The notes beneath the pieces are model-generated. The model saw only the letters and a program-made list of their open reading frames with translations, was not told the DNA's origin and did not search any database. Of a stretch of 64,000 nt of DNA, positions 37,159 through 46,621 are shown in pieces. Location of the stretch: contig NZ_JAJIRN010000012.1 in NCBI RefSeq assembly GCF_025717515.1, forward strand, positions 62,001 to 126,000. The letters are read 5' to 3'. The stretch comes from Roseateles oligotrophus (GTDB lineage Bacteria; Pseudomonadota; Gammaproteobacteria; Burkholderiales; Burkholderiaceae_C). Position 1 is the stretch's first letter; each line of letters begins with the position of its first letter. Both the position numbers and the translations under genes were made by a program.

Positions 37159-37555
37159 AACCTGCCCTCCCAAGCCTCGGCCCTCTCCGCCGCGGTGCCG
37201 GCCGGCGCTGGCCGAGCGACCCTGATCGACTACCCGCCGGATATCCGAAAAGTGATTTGCACGACCAAGGCGATTAAGTCGGTCAACATGCGCCTGCGCA
37301 AAATCACCAAGACCCGAGGCTCGTTGCTAACGGATGAAGCGGCATTCAAACTGTTCTATCTGGCGCTGAACAATATCAGCCAGAAGTGGACTTTGCCGAT
37401 TCGAGACTGGAAGGCCGCGTCGGACCTAACGCCGTTTGCACAAAATCCGGGACATCCTCACGGCCCCAGGCAATCAAGGGGCCTTGACTCAAGACATCGG
37501 TCGCTTTGGCCCCTAGACTTCAACGCCTTAACTTCACTGCACGAGGGAACTGTTG
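37159..37555. other. 397-bp intergenic region with transposase relic
   Basis: No intact gene. It contains the IS256-type transposase remnant (37228-37420). The rest shows no recognisable structure apart from a presumed promoter for the PEP-CTERM gene and its Shine-Dalgarno near 37543. Confidence 0.6.
37228..37420 (+). pseudogene. IS256-family (mutator) transposase remnant
   Basis: One frame encodes DYPPDIRKVICTTKAIKSVN, then MRLRKITKTRGSLLTDEAAFKLFYLALNNISQKWTLP and IRDWKAA. This matches the C-terminal part of IS256-family transposases (typically ...PPEIRRVIYTTNAIESLN..., LRKV-KTRG, DEAA-KLLYLAL, KW--PVRDWKAAL). Both the N-terminal catalytic region and the last residues are gone, and no terminal inverted repeats are obvious, so it is a decayed fragment. 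Confidence 0.75.
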
Positions 37556-38233
37556 ATGAAATCCTTTGTTTCGCTGGCCTGCACGATGGTGCTGACAGCC
37601 ACATCCATGATGAGCTCCGCCCATGCGGGCGCCGTGCTCGGTTTTGCCTCGGGCAATAACTGCTCAGGCAACCAAGAAGGCACCGACGAGATCCGCTCGT
37701 GCCTCTATGGTGGTTTCATTCACCAAAACTATGGCGACACGGCGGGCGTCGACGTGCAATACCAGGATACGACCTTCGGCTGGGAGCGCAGTCTCTCGTG
37801 GTGGGGCACCGGCTACGGCGGCGCCAATGGCGTCTTGTGGAGCGGCGAAAGCGATACAAATTCCAGTGCCCGCATCATCCTGAAGGCCATCGCAGGCCAC
37901 AGCATCAGTCTTGAAGGCCTGGGGCTGGCTTCCTACCTGGACGGTGTCGGCACCTGGCTGCAAGTGCATGAGCTGGACAGCAATGTGAACCTGATGGATG
38001 AGGCAGTTTCGGTGAACATCACCACCGGCACGCAGGTCGACTTCAACTCGCTCAGCTCCAGCAAAGGCTGGGTGATCGAGTGGAAGAACTCGTCGTATGA
38101 CATCGGCCTGAGCCAATTGACGTTCAATGTCGCCGATGCCCCGAGCCAAGCGGTGCCCGAACCCGCCAGCCTGGCCTTGGTAGGCCTCGGCCTGGCCGCT
38201 GCGGCGTTTGGCCGGCGGCGCCAAAAGAGCTGA
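37556..38233 (+). CDS. PEP-CTERM sorting domain protein
   Basis: A 225-residue exported protein: signal peptide (SLACTMVLTATSMMSSAHA), a beta-rich body with one early Cys pair (NNCSGNQEGTDEIRSC), and the C-terminal tag VPEPASLALVGLGLAAAAFGRRR, the standard PEP-CTERM motif, helix and basic tail. It is a predicted exosortase substrate; body function unknown. GAGGGA lies about 7 nt before the ATG at 37556. Second such protein in the window (the other ends at 20458); their bodies are unrelated by eye. Confidence 0.88.
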   Translation: MKSFVSLACTMVLTATSMMSSAHAGAVLGFASGNNCSGNQEGTDEIRSCLYGGFIHQNYGDTAGVDVQYQDTTFGWERSLSWWGTGYGGANGVLWSGESDTNSSARIILKAIAGHSISLEGLGLASYLDGVGTWLQVHELDSNVNLMDEAVSVNITTGTQVDFNSLSSSKGWVIEWKNSSYDIGLSQLTFNVADAPSQAVPEPASLALVGLGLAAAAFGRRRQKS

Positions 38234-38577
38234 ACGGCAAGGGGGGGATCGCGGTAAGGACACCCATTGCTGAGCGCCCCCCGCACAGATCCGAGCATGC
38301 GCAATTCACGCACTCGGCTCCTACCTTGAGTGTTTGACGGCAAATCGCTGATTGGGCCAAGGATGAAGGATTCTTGGGCGCCGCAAATAGGCGGCAGCGA
38401 TCTGGCCCGACTGGCTCTGCTATCGACCACCTCTTTAAGCGCCGCCGGCCAAGTCTAGCCACCCGCCACTCGCCCGCGCTAACTGCCGTTCGCCGCTTCG
38501 GGCCACATGCGCCGCAGCGCGCTGCCCATAATCCGCTCCAGTTCAGAACAACAGCTATTTGATCCTGGAGAGCGGAT
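38234..38577. other. 344-bp intergenic region, nothing recognised
   Basis: No credible reading frame, repeat or RNA was seen. It follows the PEP-CTERM gene and should hold its transcription end and the promoter of the hydrolase-ABC operon; only the Shine-Dalgarno-like GGAGAGCGGA before 38578 is clear. Confidence 0.5.
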
Positions 38578-40125
38578 ATGAGATACACAAGCAAGCTGCG
38601 CCTGCTGCGCCAAGGGGCGCGCATAGGCGCGGCGGCCGGCCTGGCCCTCGCCTTGGCCGCAATCGGCAAGCCCGCCACCGCGGCCGACGGCCCGGCCAAG
38701 CAAGGCAGCGGCACGAGTACCAGCATCACCCAGCCCTGCCGCATCGAGGGCATGCCCAATGAGCTGCAATGCGGCAGCATCAAGCGGCCTTTGAACCCGG
38801 CCGAGCCGGCCGGCACGCAGATCGACATCCACTTCCTGGTGGTGCCGGCGATGGCGCGCAACAAGCAGCCCGACCCGGTCTTGATGCTGGCCGGCGGCCC
38901 CGGCCAAAGCGCGATCAATGTCGCGCCTATGGTGACGAGCCGGCTGGCGCGGCTGAACAACCGGCGCGATCTGGTCTTCATCGATCAGCGCGGCACCGGC
39001 AAATCGGCGCCGCTGCAATGCGCCGACGACAAAGACCTGCCGATGGCCGAGGCGCTAGACGCTAATGCCCAATTCAAGCGGCTGGAAACCTGCCGCCGGG
39101 ACTTGGCCAAGTTGCCGCATGGCGATATGCGCTATTACTCGACCACGATCGCGATGCAGGACTTCGAGGCGGTGCGCGTGGCCCTCGGCGCGCCGCAGTG
39201 GAATCTGATCGGCGGCAGCTACGGCACGCGCGCCGCGCTGGAGTATTTGCGCCTGTTCCCGGCGCAGGTGCGGCGCAGCGTGCTGGACGGCGTGGCGCCG
39301 CCCGATATGGTCTTGCCCGCCAGCTTTTCGAGCGACGGCCAGGCCGCGCTCGACGCCAGCTTGCAGGCCTGCGAAAAGGAGCCGGCCTGCGCCCAGCAGT
39401 TCCCGCATCTGCGCCGGCAATGGGGCGAGCTATTGCAGAGCCTGCCGCGCCAAATCAGCGTCAGGCATCCGCTGACCGGCCAGCCGGAGAGCTTCACGCT
39501 GAGCCGCGAGATGCTGTTGCGCAGCGTGCGCTCACCGCTTTATGTGCCAGCTTTGGCGGCCGCCCTGCCCGCCGCCATCGCGGCCGCCAGCGAGGGGCGT
39601 TTTGAGGGCTTGGTGGGCTTGTCCGCCATCGTCGGCGGCGGCAAGTCCGGGCGGCTCGCCATGGGCATGCACTTCGCCGTCGTCTGCGCCGAGGATGTGC
39701 CGCGTTTGGAGCGCAGCGCCGACCGGCCCGGCGCCGACTTTGGCCGCGATGACGCAAGGCTCTACACGCAGGTTTGCCAGCAATGGCCGCGCGCGCAGAT
39801 CGCGCCGGACTTCTTCACCATGCCGCCGACGAAATCGCCGGTGCTGCTGCTCAGCGGCGGAGCCGACCCGGCCACGCCGCCACGCCACGGTGAGCGCGCG
39901 GCTAAGGCCTTGGGTTCCGCTAACGCCAAGTTGGTGCAGCATATTGTCGTGCCCGAGGCCGGCCATGGCGTGATGGGCGTGGGCTGCATGCGTGAGCTGC
40001 TGTTCCGCTTTGTCGATGCCAAGACCGACGCCCTGGCGCTGCCGCAAGACGCGGCCTGCGCCACCAAGATTCCGCGCCCCGGCGCCTTCCTGCCGGTGCA
40101 GGCCAGCAAGGAGCAGCAGCCATGA
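38578..40125 (+). CDS. Secreted alpha/beta hydrolase, tripeptidyl/proline iminopeptidase type
   Basis: A 515-residue protein with signal peptide (about residues 1-40). Features of the TAP/proline-iminopeptidase group: MLAGGPGQSAI, FIDQRGTGKSAPLQC, nucleophile Ser214 in GGSYGTRAALEYLRLFP, Asp430 in LSGGADPATPP and His463 in EAGHGVM, with the TAP-like C-terminal part. Multiple cysteines suggest periplasmic disulfides. It should cleave N-terminal residues from peptides. Its stop overlaps the start of an ABC ATPase (ATGA), an unusual operon partner. Confidence 0.88.
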   Translation: MRYTSKLRLLRQGARIGAAAGLALALAAIGKPATAADGPAKQGSGTSTSITQPCRIEGMPNELQCGSIKRPLNPAEPAGTQIDIHFLVVPAMARNKQPDPVLMLAGGPGQSAINVAPMVTSRLARLNNRRDLVFIDQRGTGKSAPLQCADDKDLPMAEALDANAQFKRLETCRRDLAKLPHGDMRYYSTTIAMQDFEAVRVALGAPQWNLIGGSYGTRAALEYLRLFPAQVRRSVLDGVAPPDMVLPASFSSDGQAALDASLQACEKEPACAQQFPHLRRQWGELLQSLPRQISVRHPLTGQPESFTLSREMLLRSVRSPLYVPALAAALPAAIAAASEGRFEGLVGLSAIVGGGKSGRLAMGMHFAVVCAEDVPRLERSADRPGADFGRDDARLYTQVCQQWPRAQIAPDFFTMPPTKSPVLLLSGGADPATPPRHGERAAKALGSANAKLVQHIVVPEAGHGVMGVGCMRELLFRFVDAKTDALALPQDAACATKIPRPGAFLPVQASKEQQP

Positions 40126-40913
40126 TCCTGATCGAGAACGTCAGCAAACAATTCACCGCCAAGACCGGCGGCTCGCTGCTCAAGCGGCCGACCAAGCAAC
40201 TGGTGCAGGCGGTCAAGTCGGTGACGGTGGACGCGCCCAGCGGCCGCATCACCGGCTTGCTGGGGCCCAACGGCGCCGGCAAGACGACCACGCTGCGCAT
40301 GCTGGGCGGCCTGTTCACGCCGGACAGCGGCAGCATCACGGTCGACGGCATTGCGGTGGCCGAGCAACCGCGCCAGGCCCTGGCCCGGATGGGCATTCTG
40401 GGCGACGCGCATGGCCTCTACCCGCGCCTGTCGGCACGCGAAAACATCATCTACTTCGGCCGCTTGCAAGGCATGGCCGCCGACGCGGCCAACGCCCGCG
40501 CCGAGGACTTGGCCCGGCTCTTGGACATGGGCAAGATTCTGGACCGCCGCACCGAGGGCTTCAGCCAGGGCGAGCGGATGAAGACGGCGCTGGCCCGCTC
40601 GCTGGTGCATGACCCGGCCAATATCGTCTTGGACGAGCCGACCAACGGCCTCGATGTGCTGGCCACAAGAGCCTTGCGCGAGGCCTTGCGCCATCTGCGC
40701 TCGCCCGCGGGCGGTGGCAAATGCATCGTCTTCTCGACTCACATCATGCAAGAGGTGGAGCAGCTGTGTGAGCATGTCGTGATCGTCGCCAACGGCCGCA
40801 GCGTGGCCGAGGGTACGGTGGAGCAGCTGCTCGAACAAGCGGGTGAGCGCAAATTCGAAGACGCCTTCGTCAAGCTGGCCTTCGATCAAGAACTGAATGG
40901 AGCGGCAGCATGA
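40122..40913 (+). CDS. ABC transporter ATP-binding protein, NatA-like
   Basis: A 263-residue ATPase. Walker A GPNGAGKTT, Q-loop in MGILGDAHGLYPRLSARENI, signature FSQGERMK (degenerate), Walker B NIVLDEPTNGLD, H-loop FSTH. The N-terminal MILIENVSKQF and overall layout match NatA of sodium exporters, with the following permease resembling NatB. It overlaps the hydrolase gene (4 nt) and the permease gene (4 nt), so the three are a coupled operon. Export of sodium is suggested only by family resemblance. Confidence 0.88.
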   Translation: MILIENVSKQFTAKTGGSLLKRPTKQLVQAVKSVTVDAPSGRITGLLGPNGAGKTTTLRMLGGLFTPDSGSITVDGIAVAEQPRQALARMGILGDAHGLYPRLSARENIIYFGRLQGMAADAANARAEDLARLLDMGKILDRRTEGFSQGERMKTALARSLVHDPANIVLDEPTNGLDVLATRALREALRHLRSPAGGGKCIVFSTHIMQEVEQLCEHVVIVANGRSVAEGTVEQLLEQAGERKFEDAFVKLAFDQELNGAAA

Positions 40914-42085
40914 GCAAGAATTTCTGGATCGTCTGGGTCAAGGAAGTGGTGGACGCCTTGCGCGACCGCCGCACCTTGCTGCGCCTGATGGTGCCCGCCG
41001 TGCTGATGGGGCCGCTGCTGCTGTTGGCGCTGTCGGGCTTTATTTCCTCGCTGGAGGAGCGGGCCGACAAGCGCGAAGTGATGGTGGCCGGCATCGAACA
41101 TGCGCCGACGCTGCGCAACTATCTGGAACGCCAGACCTACACCATCAAGCCAGCGCCGGCCGACTACGAGGCGCGCCTGCGCAATACCCAACTGCTGGAG
41201 CCGGTGCTGGTAATTGGCAAGGACTTCGAGGCCGAATTGCTGAGCGGCCAGCAGCCGACCGTGGAGCTGGTCAGCGACAGCGCGAACCAGCGCGCCGGCA
41301 CCGGCCTGCCCGGCCTGAGCCGTTTGCTCGGCGGCTTCAACCGCGAGCGCGCGACGCTGAATATGGCGCTGCGCGGCGTCTCGACCGAGCTGCTGCAGCC
41401 GGTGCTGCTGGAGGAGCGCGACCTCGCCAGTGCGCAGGCGCGCGCGACCCGCATCACCAGCATCATCCCGATGTTCATCATCATGGCGGTGCTCTATGGC
41501 GCGCTAACGGCGGCCCTCGACAGCACCGCCGGCGAGCGCGAGCGCGGTTCGCTGGAACCGCTGCTGATGAACCCGGTGCAACACCTGGCCCTGGTGCTGG
41601 GCAAATGGGGCGCGGTGGCGCTGCTCGGCATGCTGGTGGCGCTGCTCGCCAGCCTGAGCTTCATCCCGGCGCAATGGCTGCTCAGGAGCGACAGCCTGCA
41701 GGCGATGTTCCAGTTCGGCTGGTATGAGGTGGGCGCCTTCTTGCTGCTGCAACTGCCCTTGGCGGCGGGCTTGGGCGCGCTGCTGATGGCGATGGCGATC
41801 CGCTCCAAAACCTTCAAGGAGGCGCAGGCCGGCAGCGGCCTGATCGTCACCCTGGTGGGCCTGGCGCCGATGGTCAGCATGCTCAACCCCGGCGGCGATG
41901 CGGGCTGGTATTTGTGGGTGCCAGGTCTTGCCCAGAACACGTTGATGATGCTGGTGCTGAAGGGCGAGACCCTGAGCCTCGCTCAAATCATGCCGGGCGT
42001 GCTGGTCGGCACGGCGCTGACGGTCGTCTGCCTGCTCTTCGTCGCCAAGTCCATGCGCGGGGCGGTAGCCGGGCACAAAACGTAG
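40910..42085 (+). CDS. ABC transporter permease, NatB-like
   Basis: A 391-residue ABC-2 type permease. An N-terminal membrane helix (LLRLMVPAVLMGPLLLLALSGFI) is followed by a large periplasmic domain (about residues 45-190), then five or six helices including IIPMFIIMAVLYGALTAALDSTAGERERGSLEPLLMNPV, the EERGTLE-like coupling element of this family. It pairs with the preceding ATPase. Same length class and topology as NatB; the transported ion or molecule cannot be read from sequence. Confidence 0.88.
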   Translation: MSKNFWIVWVKEVVDALRDRRTLLRLMVPAVLMGPLLLLALSGFISSLEERADKREVMVAGIEHAPTLRNYLERQTYTIKPAPADYEARLRNTQLLEPVLVIGKDFEAELLSGQQPTVELVSDSANQRAGTGLPGLSRLLGGFNRERATLNMALRGVSTELLQPVLLEERDLASAQARATRITSIIPMFIIMAVLYGALTAALDSTAGERERGSLEPLLMNPVQHLALVLGKWGAVALLGMLVALLASLSFIPAQWLLRSDSLQAMFQFGWYEVGAFLLLQLPLAAGLGALLMAMAIRSKTFKEAQAGSGLIVTLVGLAPMVSMLNPGGDAGWYLWVPGLAQNTLMMLVLKGETLSLAQIMPGVLVGTALTVVCLLFVAKSMRGAVAGHKT

Positions 42086-42110
42086 TTTCAGCGAAGACTA
42101 ACTTGTACCC

Positions 42111-42146
42111 ATTTAGGTCGCAGCTAAATAGTCCTGAGGACTATTT
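42111..42146. promoter_or_regulatory. Two overlapping, mutually exclusive hairpins
   Basis: AAATAGTCCT (42126-42135), G, AGGACTATTT (42137-42146) is a perfect 10-bp dyad with one central base. An alternative stem pairs ATTTAG (42111-42116) with CTAAAT (42124-42129), which uses part of the first arm. They lie 26-61 nt after the permease stop, in the 299-bp gap before the sensor kinase. The dyad may be an operator or a weak terminator (only TTT follows). Confidence 0.4.
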
Positions 42147-42384
42147 GTGTCCGCGGGAGGGCCGGCGCAGAAAGGAGGCGCTTTCCCCGGCTATTCGCTT
42201 GCCTGCCCATTTGCGCCATGCTCATAATGTCTCGAACCCTCGGCAGATAGGGCGCGCCGCGCTGGCCCGGGGTTTCCGCATAGGAGACGCGCATGGGGTA
42301 TGGCGAGTTATTGCGTTCAAGTCGGCGACTTTCGCCGGCTGACTTGACGGCGGGCACGAAAGACACCTCCGCGTGCCGGGCTGA

Positions 42385-44229
42385 ATGAGCAGCGCCGGCT
42401 TCAGCAAGCTCGCCGGACAATTGTGGCCGCAGCGCTTCAAGCATCAGCTCGCGCTGATGATGAGTTTCTTGCTGGTTTTGGCGCTGACCTTGCTGGGCGG
42501 CTTCACGGCCCAACAGCAGGAATCGCGAGCCCGCGCCGCAGTTGAAGCACAGGCCGCGCTGCTGGCCCGCAGCTTGGCTGAGGCAAGCACCAATCTGATC
42601 CTGGTCGGCAGCCTTGACGGGATTGAGGCGCTGGCCTTGTCCTACGCGGCGATGGCCGATGTGCGGCGGCTGAGCATCTTCAGCCCGCAAGGCAAGCCGC
42701 TGACCCAGGTCGTCCATGAAGCCGGTCAAAGCGCGCAGGCCAGCTACGCCGACCCGCAGCGGCAGCGCCAATTGCCCGCTGTCCAACAGCCGCAAATGTC
42801 GCTGACTACCGAGGGCAGCCTGCTGACCGTGTGGCAGCCCGTGCAGACCGATGAGCAGTTGCTCGCCTGGATACAGCTCGACTATGACCTGAGCGAGTTG
42901 CATCGCCAAAGCCATGTGGTCTGGCGCAATACCGCGCTGATGGCCTTGCTGGCCGTGCTGCTCTGCTACCCGCTGCTGATGGCCTTTTTGCGCCGCCCGA
43001 TGGAGAGCATTGACAGCGCGAGGCGCTTCGCCGTCGAGTTGGCCGATGATGTCGGCACCGCCCCGCTCGTGCTCGAAGGGCCGCTGGAGATCCAGCAGTT
43101 GCAGCGCGCGCTGAATGACGCCTCGATGCTGCTGCAGCAGCACCTGATTCTGTTGACCGACGGCATCCAGACCCATCAAGCCCAGTCCAAACAACTGGCC
43201 GCCCAGAACGATCAGCTCGGCGCCATCTTCACCAACAGTCCGGACGGTTTGCTGACCTTCAACCGCAAGGGCAAGGTCGAGTTCACCAATCAGGCCTTTT
43301 TGCGCATGACCGGCCTGCGCGAAGACGAGGTGCTGGGGCAGGACGACCTCGGGTTAGACGCCAAGCTGATGGAACGCGCGGTGGAGGGTTGCGAATTCGC
43401 CGGCCTCGCCGCCAGCTTCGGGCCAAACAGGCAAACCCTGACCCTGCGTGGCGAGCCGCCCAAGGTGCTGGCCATCAGCGGGCGGCAGACCACGGCCGCT
43501 TCGGTCAGCCTAGCGCTCTATGTGCGTGACGAGACCCAGCAGCATGAGCTGGACCGGATGAAGTCGGAGTTCCTGACGCTGGCCGCCCATGAGCTGCGCA
43601 CACCAATGGCCAGCATCTTCGGTTTCGTCGAGCTGCTGATCAACCGCGAGTTCAGCGACGCCAAGCGGGCCGACTTGCTGGGTCGCATCCATCGCCAAAG
43701 CAAGCTGATGATCAACATCCTCAACGAACTGCTGGACCTGGCGCGCATCGAAGCGCGCGGCGCCAGCGAGTTCAAGTTCGAGATGCTGGATCTGGCCGAG
43801 CTGGTAACCCATGTGCTGAGCGACTACCTGCCGCCACAGGGACGCGAGCGCCCGTTGTTCGAACCCGTTATGCAGGCGATGCCGGTCCATGTGGACCGCC
43901 AGAAGATGCAGCAGGCACTGCTCAACACGCTCTCCAATGCCTATAAATATTCGCCCGGCGGCGAGCCGGTTTCGATCCGCCTGCTGGTGGACGAACCCGA
44001 AGAGGGTCGCGTTCATTACGGGGTTGAAATCAGGGACCGTGGCATCGGCCTGTCACCTGCCCATCTGGCCCGCATGGGCGAACGCTTCTTCCGCGCCGAC
44101 GCCTCCGGCCATATCCCCGGCACCGGCCTGGGCGTCAGCATCGTGCGCGAGTTGCTGGAGCTGATGGGCGGGCGGCTGCAGATTGAAAGCGAGTTGGGCC
44201 AGGGCACTTGCGTGAGCCTGTGGTTGTAA
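42385..44229 (+). CDS. Membrane sensor histidine kinase with PAS domain
   Basis: A 614-residue kinase. TM1 (MMSFLLVLALTLLGGFTA, near residues 25-42) and TM2 (LMALLAVLLCYPLLMAFL, near 187-205) flank a periplasmic domain; a PAS domain follows (LGAIFTNSPDGLLTFNRKGKVEFTNQAFLRM), then the HK core: His402 in LAAHELRTPMASI, N-box LNTLSNAYKYSPGG, G1 DRGIGL, ATP lid GTGLGVSI. No receiver and no adjacent response regulator, so it is an orphan kinase. It is convergent with the YkgJ-family gene without a gap. Confidence 0.9.
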   Translation: MSSAGFSKLAGQLWPQRFKHQLALMMSFLLVLALTLLGGFTAQQQESRARAAVEAQAALLARSLAEASTNLILVGSLDGIEALALSYAAMADVRRLSIFSPQGKPLTQVVHEAGQSAQASYADPQRQRQLPAVQQPQMSLTTEGSLLTVWQPVQTDEQLLAWIQLDYDLSELHRQSHVVWRNTALMALLAVLLCYPLLMAFLRRPMESIDSARRFAVELADDVGTAPLVLEGPLEIQQLQRALNDASMLLQQHLILLTDGIQTHQAQSKQLAAQNDQLGAIFTNSPDGLLTFNRKGKVEFTNQAFLRMTGLREDEVLGQDDLGLDAKLMERAVEGCEFAGLAASFGPNRQTLTLRGEPPKVLAISGRQTTAASVSLALYVRDETQQHELDRMKSEFLTLAAHELRTPMASIFGFVELLINREFSDAKRADLLGRIHRQSKLMINILNELLDLARIEARGASEFKFEMLDLAELVTHVLSDYLPPQGRERPLFEPVMQAMPVHVDRQKMQQALLNTLSNAYKYSPGGEPVSIRLLVDEPEEGRVHYGVEIRDRGIGLSPAHLARMGERFFRADASGHIPGTGLGVSIVRELLELMGGRLQIESELGQGTCVSLWL

Positions 44230-44496
44230 TCAGGGCGCGGTTTCCTGCTCCATCCAGCCCAGCCAGCGCATCGCCTGTTCGCGGTTGTCGCCACACATCA
44301 GCTCGGACGGCTGCAGCGAGCCGCATACCGCCGGCCGTTCGGGCCGGCCGAAGATCTTGCAGCGGTTCGCGTCATCGAGCTGCACGCAGCGCACACCGGC
44401 CGGCTTGGAAATACCCCCCACAACCGGCATGCCTGGGATGGGTGAGCTGATGGATGGGGCGATGCAGCAGGCGGCACAGTGTTCTCGGCATTTCAT
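44230..44496 (-). CDS. YkgJ-family cysteine cluster protein
   Basis: An 88-residue protein with eight-cysteine-type layout: CREHCAACC near the start, CVQL, RCKIFG, AVCGSL and MCGDN later, matching small YkgJ/UPF0153-type zinc- or iron-chelating proteins. Cytosolic; function unknown, proposed metal binding. Its stop touches that of the convergent sensor kinase. Upstream lies the DnaA-box-containing gap before mnmG. Confidence 0.88.
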   Translation of the reverse strand: MKCREHCAACCIAPSISSPIPGMPVVGGISKPAGVRCVQLDDANRCKIFGRPERPAVCGSLQPSELMCGDNREQAMRWLGWMEQETAP

Positions 44497-44535
44497 CGCG
44501 CAATTGTCCGTCTAGTTGGGACGGCAGACCGGCAC

Positions 44536-44544
44536 TTATCCACA
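44536..44544 (+). promoter_or_regulatory. Perfect DnaA box (TTATCCACA)
   Basis: A consensus 9-mer DnaA box, lying 82 nt upstream of mnmG. A single box is not an origin, and I noticed no others in the window, but it may serve DnaA control of the mnmG operon or mark proximity to oriC, consistent with parS sites nearby. Confidence 0.45.
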
Positions 44545-44625
44545 GCCCCGCGTAAAATCTGCCGCTTGCCCGCGCGCGAGTTTTCAGCGGCGCCGAGGCC
44601 TCCTTTCTTCTAGGCAAACCCACTC

Positions 44626-46599
44626 ATGCAATACCCCAAGGAATTCGACGTTATTGTGGTCGGCGGCGGCCACGCCGGCACCGAGGCCGCATTGGCCGCC
44701 GCCCGCATGGGCTGCGCCACGCTGCTGCTGACCCACAATATCGAGACGCTCGGGGCGATGAGCTGCAACCCCTCGATCGGCGGCATCGGCAAGGGCCATC
44801 TGGTCAAGGAAGTCGACGCGCTGGGAGGCGCGATGGCGGCCGCCACCGACGAGGCCGGCATCCAGTTCCGCATCCTCAATGGCTCCAAAGGCCCGGCCGT
44901 GCGCGCCACCCGAGCCCAGGCCGACCGGGTTTTGTACAAGGCAGCGATCCGCCACAAGCTTGAAAATCAGCCCAATCTATGGCTGTTCCAGCAGGCGGTG
45001 GATGACCTGATGGTCGAGTCGGACGGCCAAGGCGAACGGGTCGTCGGCGCCGTCACGCAGATGGGCTTGCAATTTCGCGCCCGTTCGGTGGTGCTGACCG
45101 CCGGCACCTTTCTCGATGGCCGCATCCATGTCGGCCTGCAAAACTACGCGGCCGGCCGCGCCGGGGATCCGCCGGCGATCAGCCTGTCGGCGCGGCTGAA
45201 GGAATTGAAGCTGCCGCAGGGCCGGCTGAAAACCGGCACGCCGCCGCGCATCGACGGCCGCTCGATCGATTTTTCGAAATGCGAGGAACAAGGCGGAGAC
45301 CTGAACCCGCTGCCGGTCTTCAGCTTCATGGGCAGGGTCGAGCAGCACCCGCGCCAAGTGCCCTGCTTCATCACGCACACTTCGGCGGCCACGCACGCGA
45401 TCATCCGCAGCGGCTTCGAGCGCAGCCCGATGTTCACCGGCGTGATCGAAGGCGTCGGCCCGCGCTACTGCCCCAGCATCGAAGACAAGGTCAATCGCTT
45501 CGCCGACAAGGACAGCCACCAGATTTTTCTGGAGCCGGAAGGCCTGACGACGCACGAGTACTACCCGAACGGGATCTCGACCTCCCTGCCCTTCGACATT
45601 CAACTCGCCGCCGTCCGCTCAATCCCCGGCCTGGAAAACGCACACATCATCCGGCCCGGCTATGCGATCGAGTACGACTACTTCGACCCGCGCGGCCTCA
45701 AGTCCAGCTTCGAAACCCGCGACATCCAAGGCCTGTTCTTTGCCGGCCAGATCAATGGGACAACCGGCTACGAAGAGGCGGCCGCTCAAGGTCTGTTCGC
45801 CGGCCTCAACGCCGCGCTGCAGGTGCAGGGCCGCGGCCCTTGGCTGCCGGCCCGCGATCAGGCCTATCTGGGCGTCTTGGTCGATGACCTGATCACCCAG
45901 GGCGTGACCGAGCCCTACCGCATGTTCACCAGCCGCGCCGAATTCCGCCTGCAGCTGCGCGAAGACAACGCCGATATGCGTTTGACCGAAATGGGCCGTG
46001 AACTGGGCTTGGTGGACGATGCACGCTGGGCCGCCTTCAACCGCAAGCGCGATGCTGTTTCACGTGAAACAGAGAAGCTCAAGGCGACCTGGGTTCATCC
46101 GGCAATACTGCCCTCGGCCGACGCCGAACGTCTGGTCGGCAAGGCCTTGGAGCGCGAGTACAACTTCATCGAGCTGCTGCGCCGGCCGGGCGTCGTCTAC
46201 GACACCCTGGCCGAAGTCGCTGCGATCGCAAGACCGGAGTCGGCTGTTTCACGTGAAACAATGAACGTCGAGTTGGGCGACGCTCTGGCCGGAGCGGTGA
46301 TCGAGGCGATAGAAATCAGCGTCAAATACGCCGGCTACATCAACAAGCAGGTGGACGATGTGGCCCGTGCCGCGAACTACGAACACCTGAAGTTGCCAAC
46401 CGACCTCGACTACTCACAGGTCAGCGCCCTCTCCTTCGAAGCACGCCAGAAGTTAAACAAGCTCAAACCTGAAACTCTGGGGCAGGCCTCGCGCATCTCC
46501 GGCGTCACGCCGGCCGCCATTTCCTTGCTGCTGGTGCATCTGAAGAAGAAACGCTTCAAGGGCTTCGGCAGCGAAGACGCGGCGACGCCTAGCGCCTGA
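44626..46599 (+). CDS. mnmG: tRNA uridine-5-carboxymethylaminomethyl modification enzyme MnmG (GidA)
   Basis: A 657-residue FAD protein that, with MnmE, installs cmnm5U34 on tRNAs. The FAD site is [23 protein letters not shown]; the signature [23 protein letters not shown] and catalytic-Cys region [25 protein letters not shown] are intact, and the C-terminal domain ends [32 protein letters not shown]. It heads the mnmG-rsmG-parA segment. Two perfect parS sites are embedded in its coding sequence, each read as VSRET. Confidence 0.98.
   Translation: MQYPKEFDVIVVGGGHAGTEAALAAARMGCATLLLTHNIETLGAMSCNPSIGGIGKGHLVKEVDALGGAMAAATDEAGIQFRILNGSKGPAVRATRAQADRVLYKAAIRHKLENQPNLWLFQQAVDDLMVESDGQGERVVGAVTQMGLQFRARSVVLTAGTFLDGRIHVGLQNYAAGRAGDPPAISLSARLKELKLPQGRLKTGTPPRIDGRSIDFSKCEEQGGDLNPLPVFSFMGRVEQHPRQVPCFITHTSAATHAIIRSGFERSPMFTGVIEGVGPRYCPSIEDKVNRFADKDSHQIFLEPEGLTTHEYYPNGISTSLPFDIQLAAVRSIPGLENAHIIRPGYAIEYDYFDPRGLKSSFETRDIQGLFFAGQINGTTGYEEAAAQGLFAGLNAALQVQGRGPWLPARDQAYLGVLVDDLITQGVTEPYRMFTSRAEFRLQLREDNADMRLTEMGRELGLVDDARWAAFNRKRDAVSRETEKLKATWVHPAILPSADAERLVGKALEREYNFIELLRRPGVVYDTLAEVAAIARPESAVSRETMNVELGDALAGAVIEAIEISVKYAGYINKQVDDVARAANYEHLKLPTDLDYSQVSALSFEARQKLNKLKPETLGQASRISGVTPAAISLLLVHLKKKRFKGFGSEDAATPSA
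46056..46071. promoter_or_regulatory. parS: parS centromere site (perfect)
   Basis: TGTTTCACGTGAAACA, an exact 16-bp match to the conserved ParB-binding palindrome, inside mnmG. In frame it codes for part of AVSRETEK. ParB, encoded at 50528, should nucleate here. Confidence 0.93.
46245..46260. promoter_or_regulatory. parS: parS centromere site (perfect)
   Basis: A second exact TGTTTCACGTGAAACA, 189 bp after the first and in the same reading frame, coding part of AVSRETMN. The distance is an exact number of codons. Confidence 0.93.
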
Positions 46600-46621
46600 T
46601 AAACACCGACGAACAACAACG

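Noticed and set aside
37195-37659. 154-codon open frame taken as a whole gene
   Set aside because: Only its middle resembles a transposase tail; the end runs into the PEP-CTERM gene in another frame, so it is a relic, not a gene.
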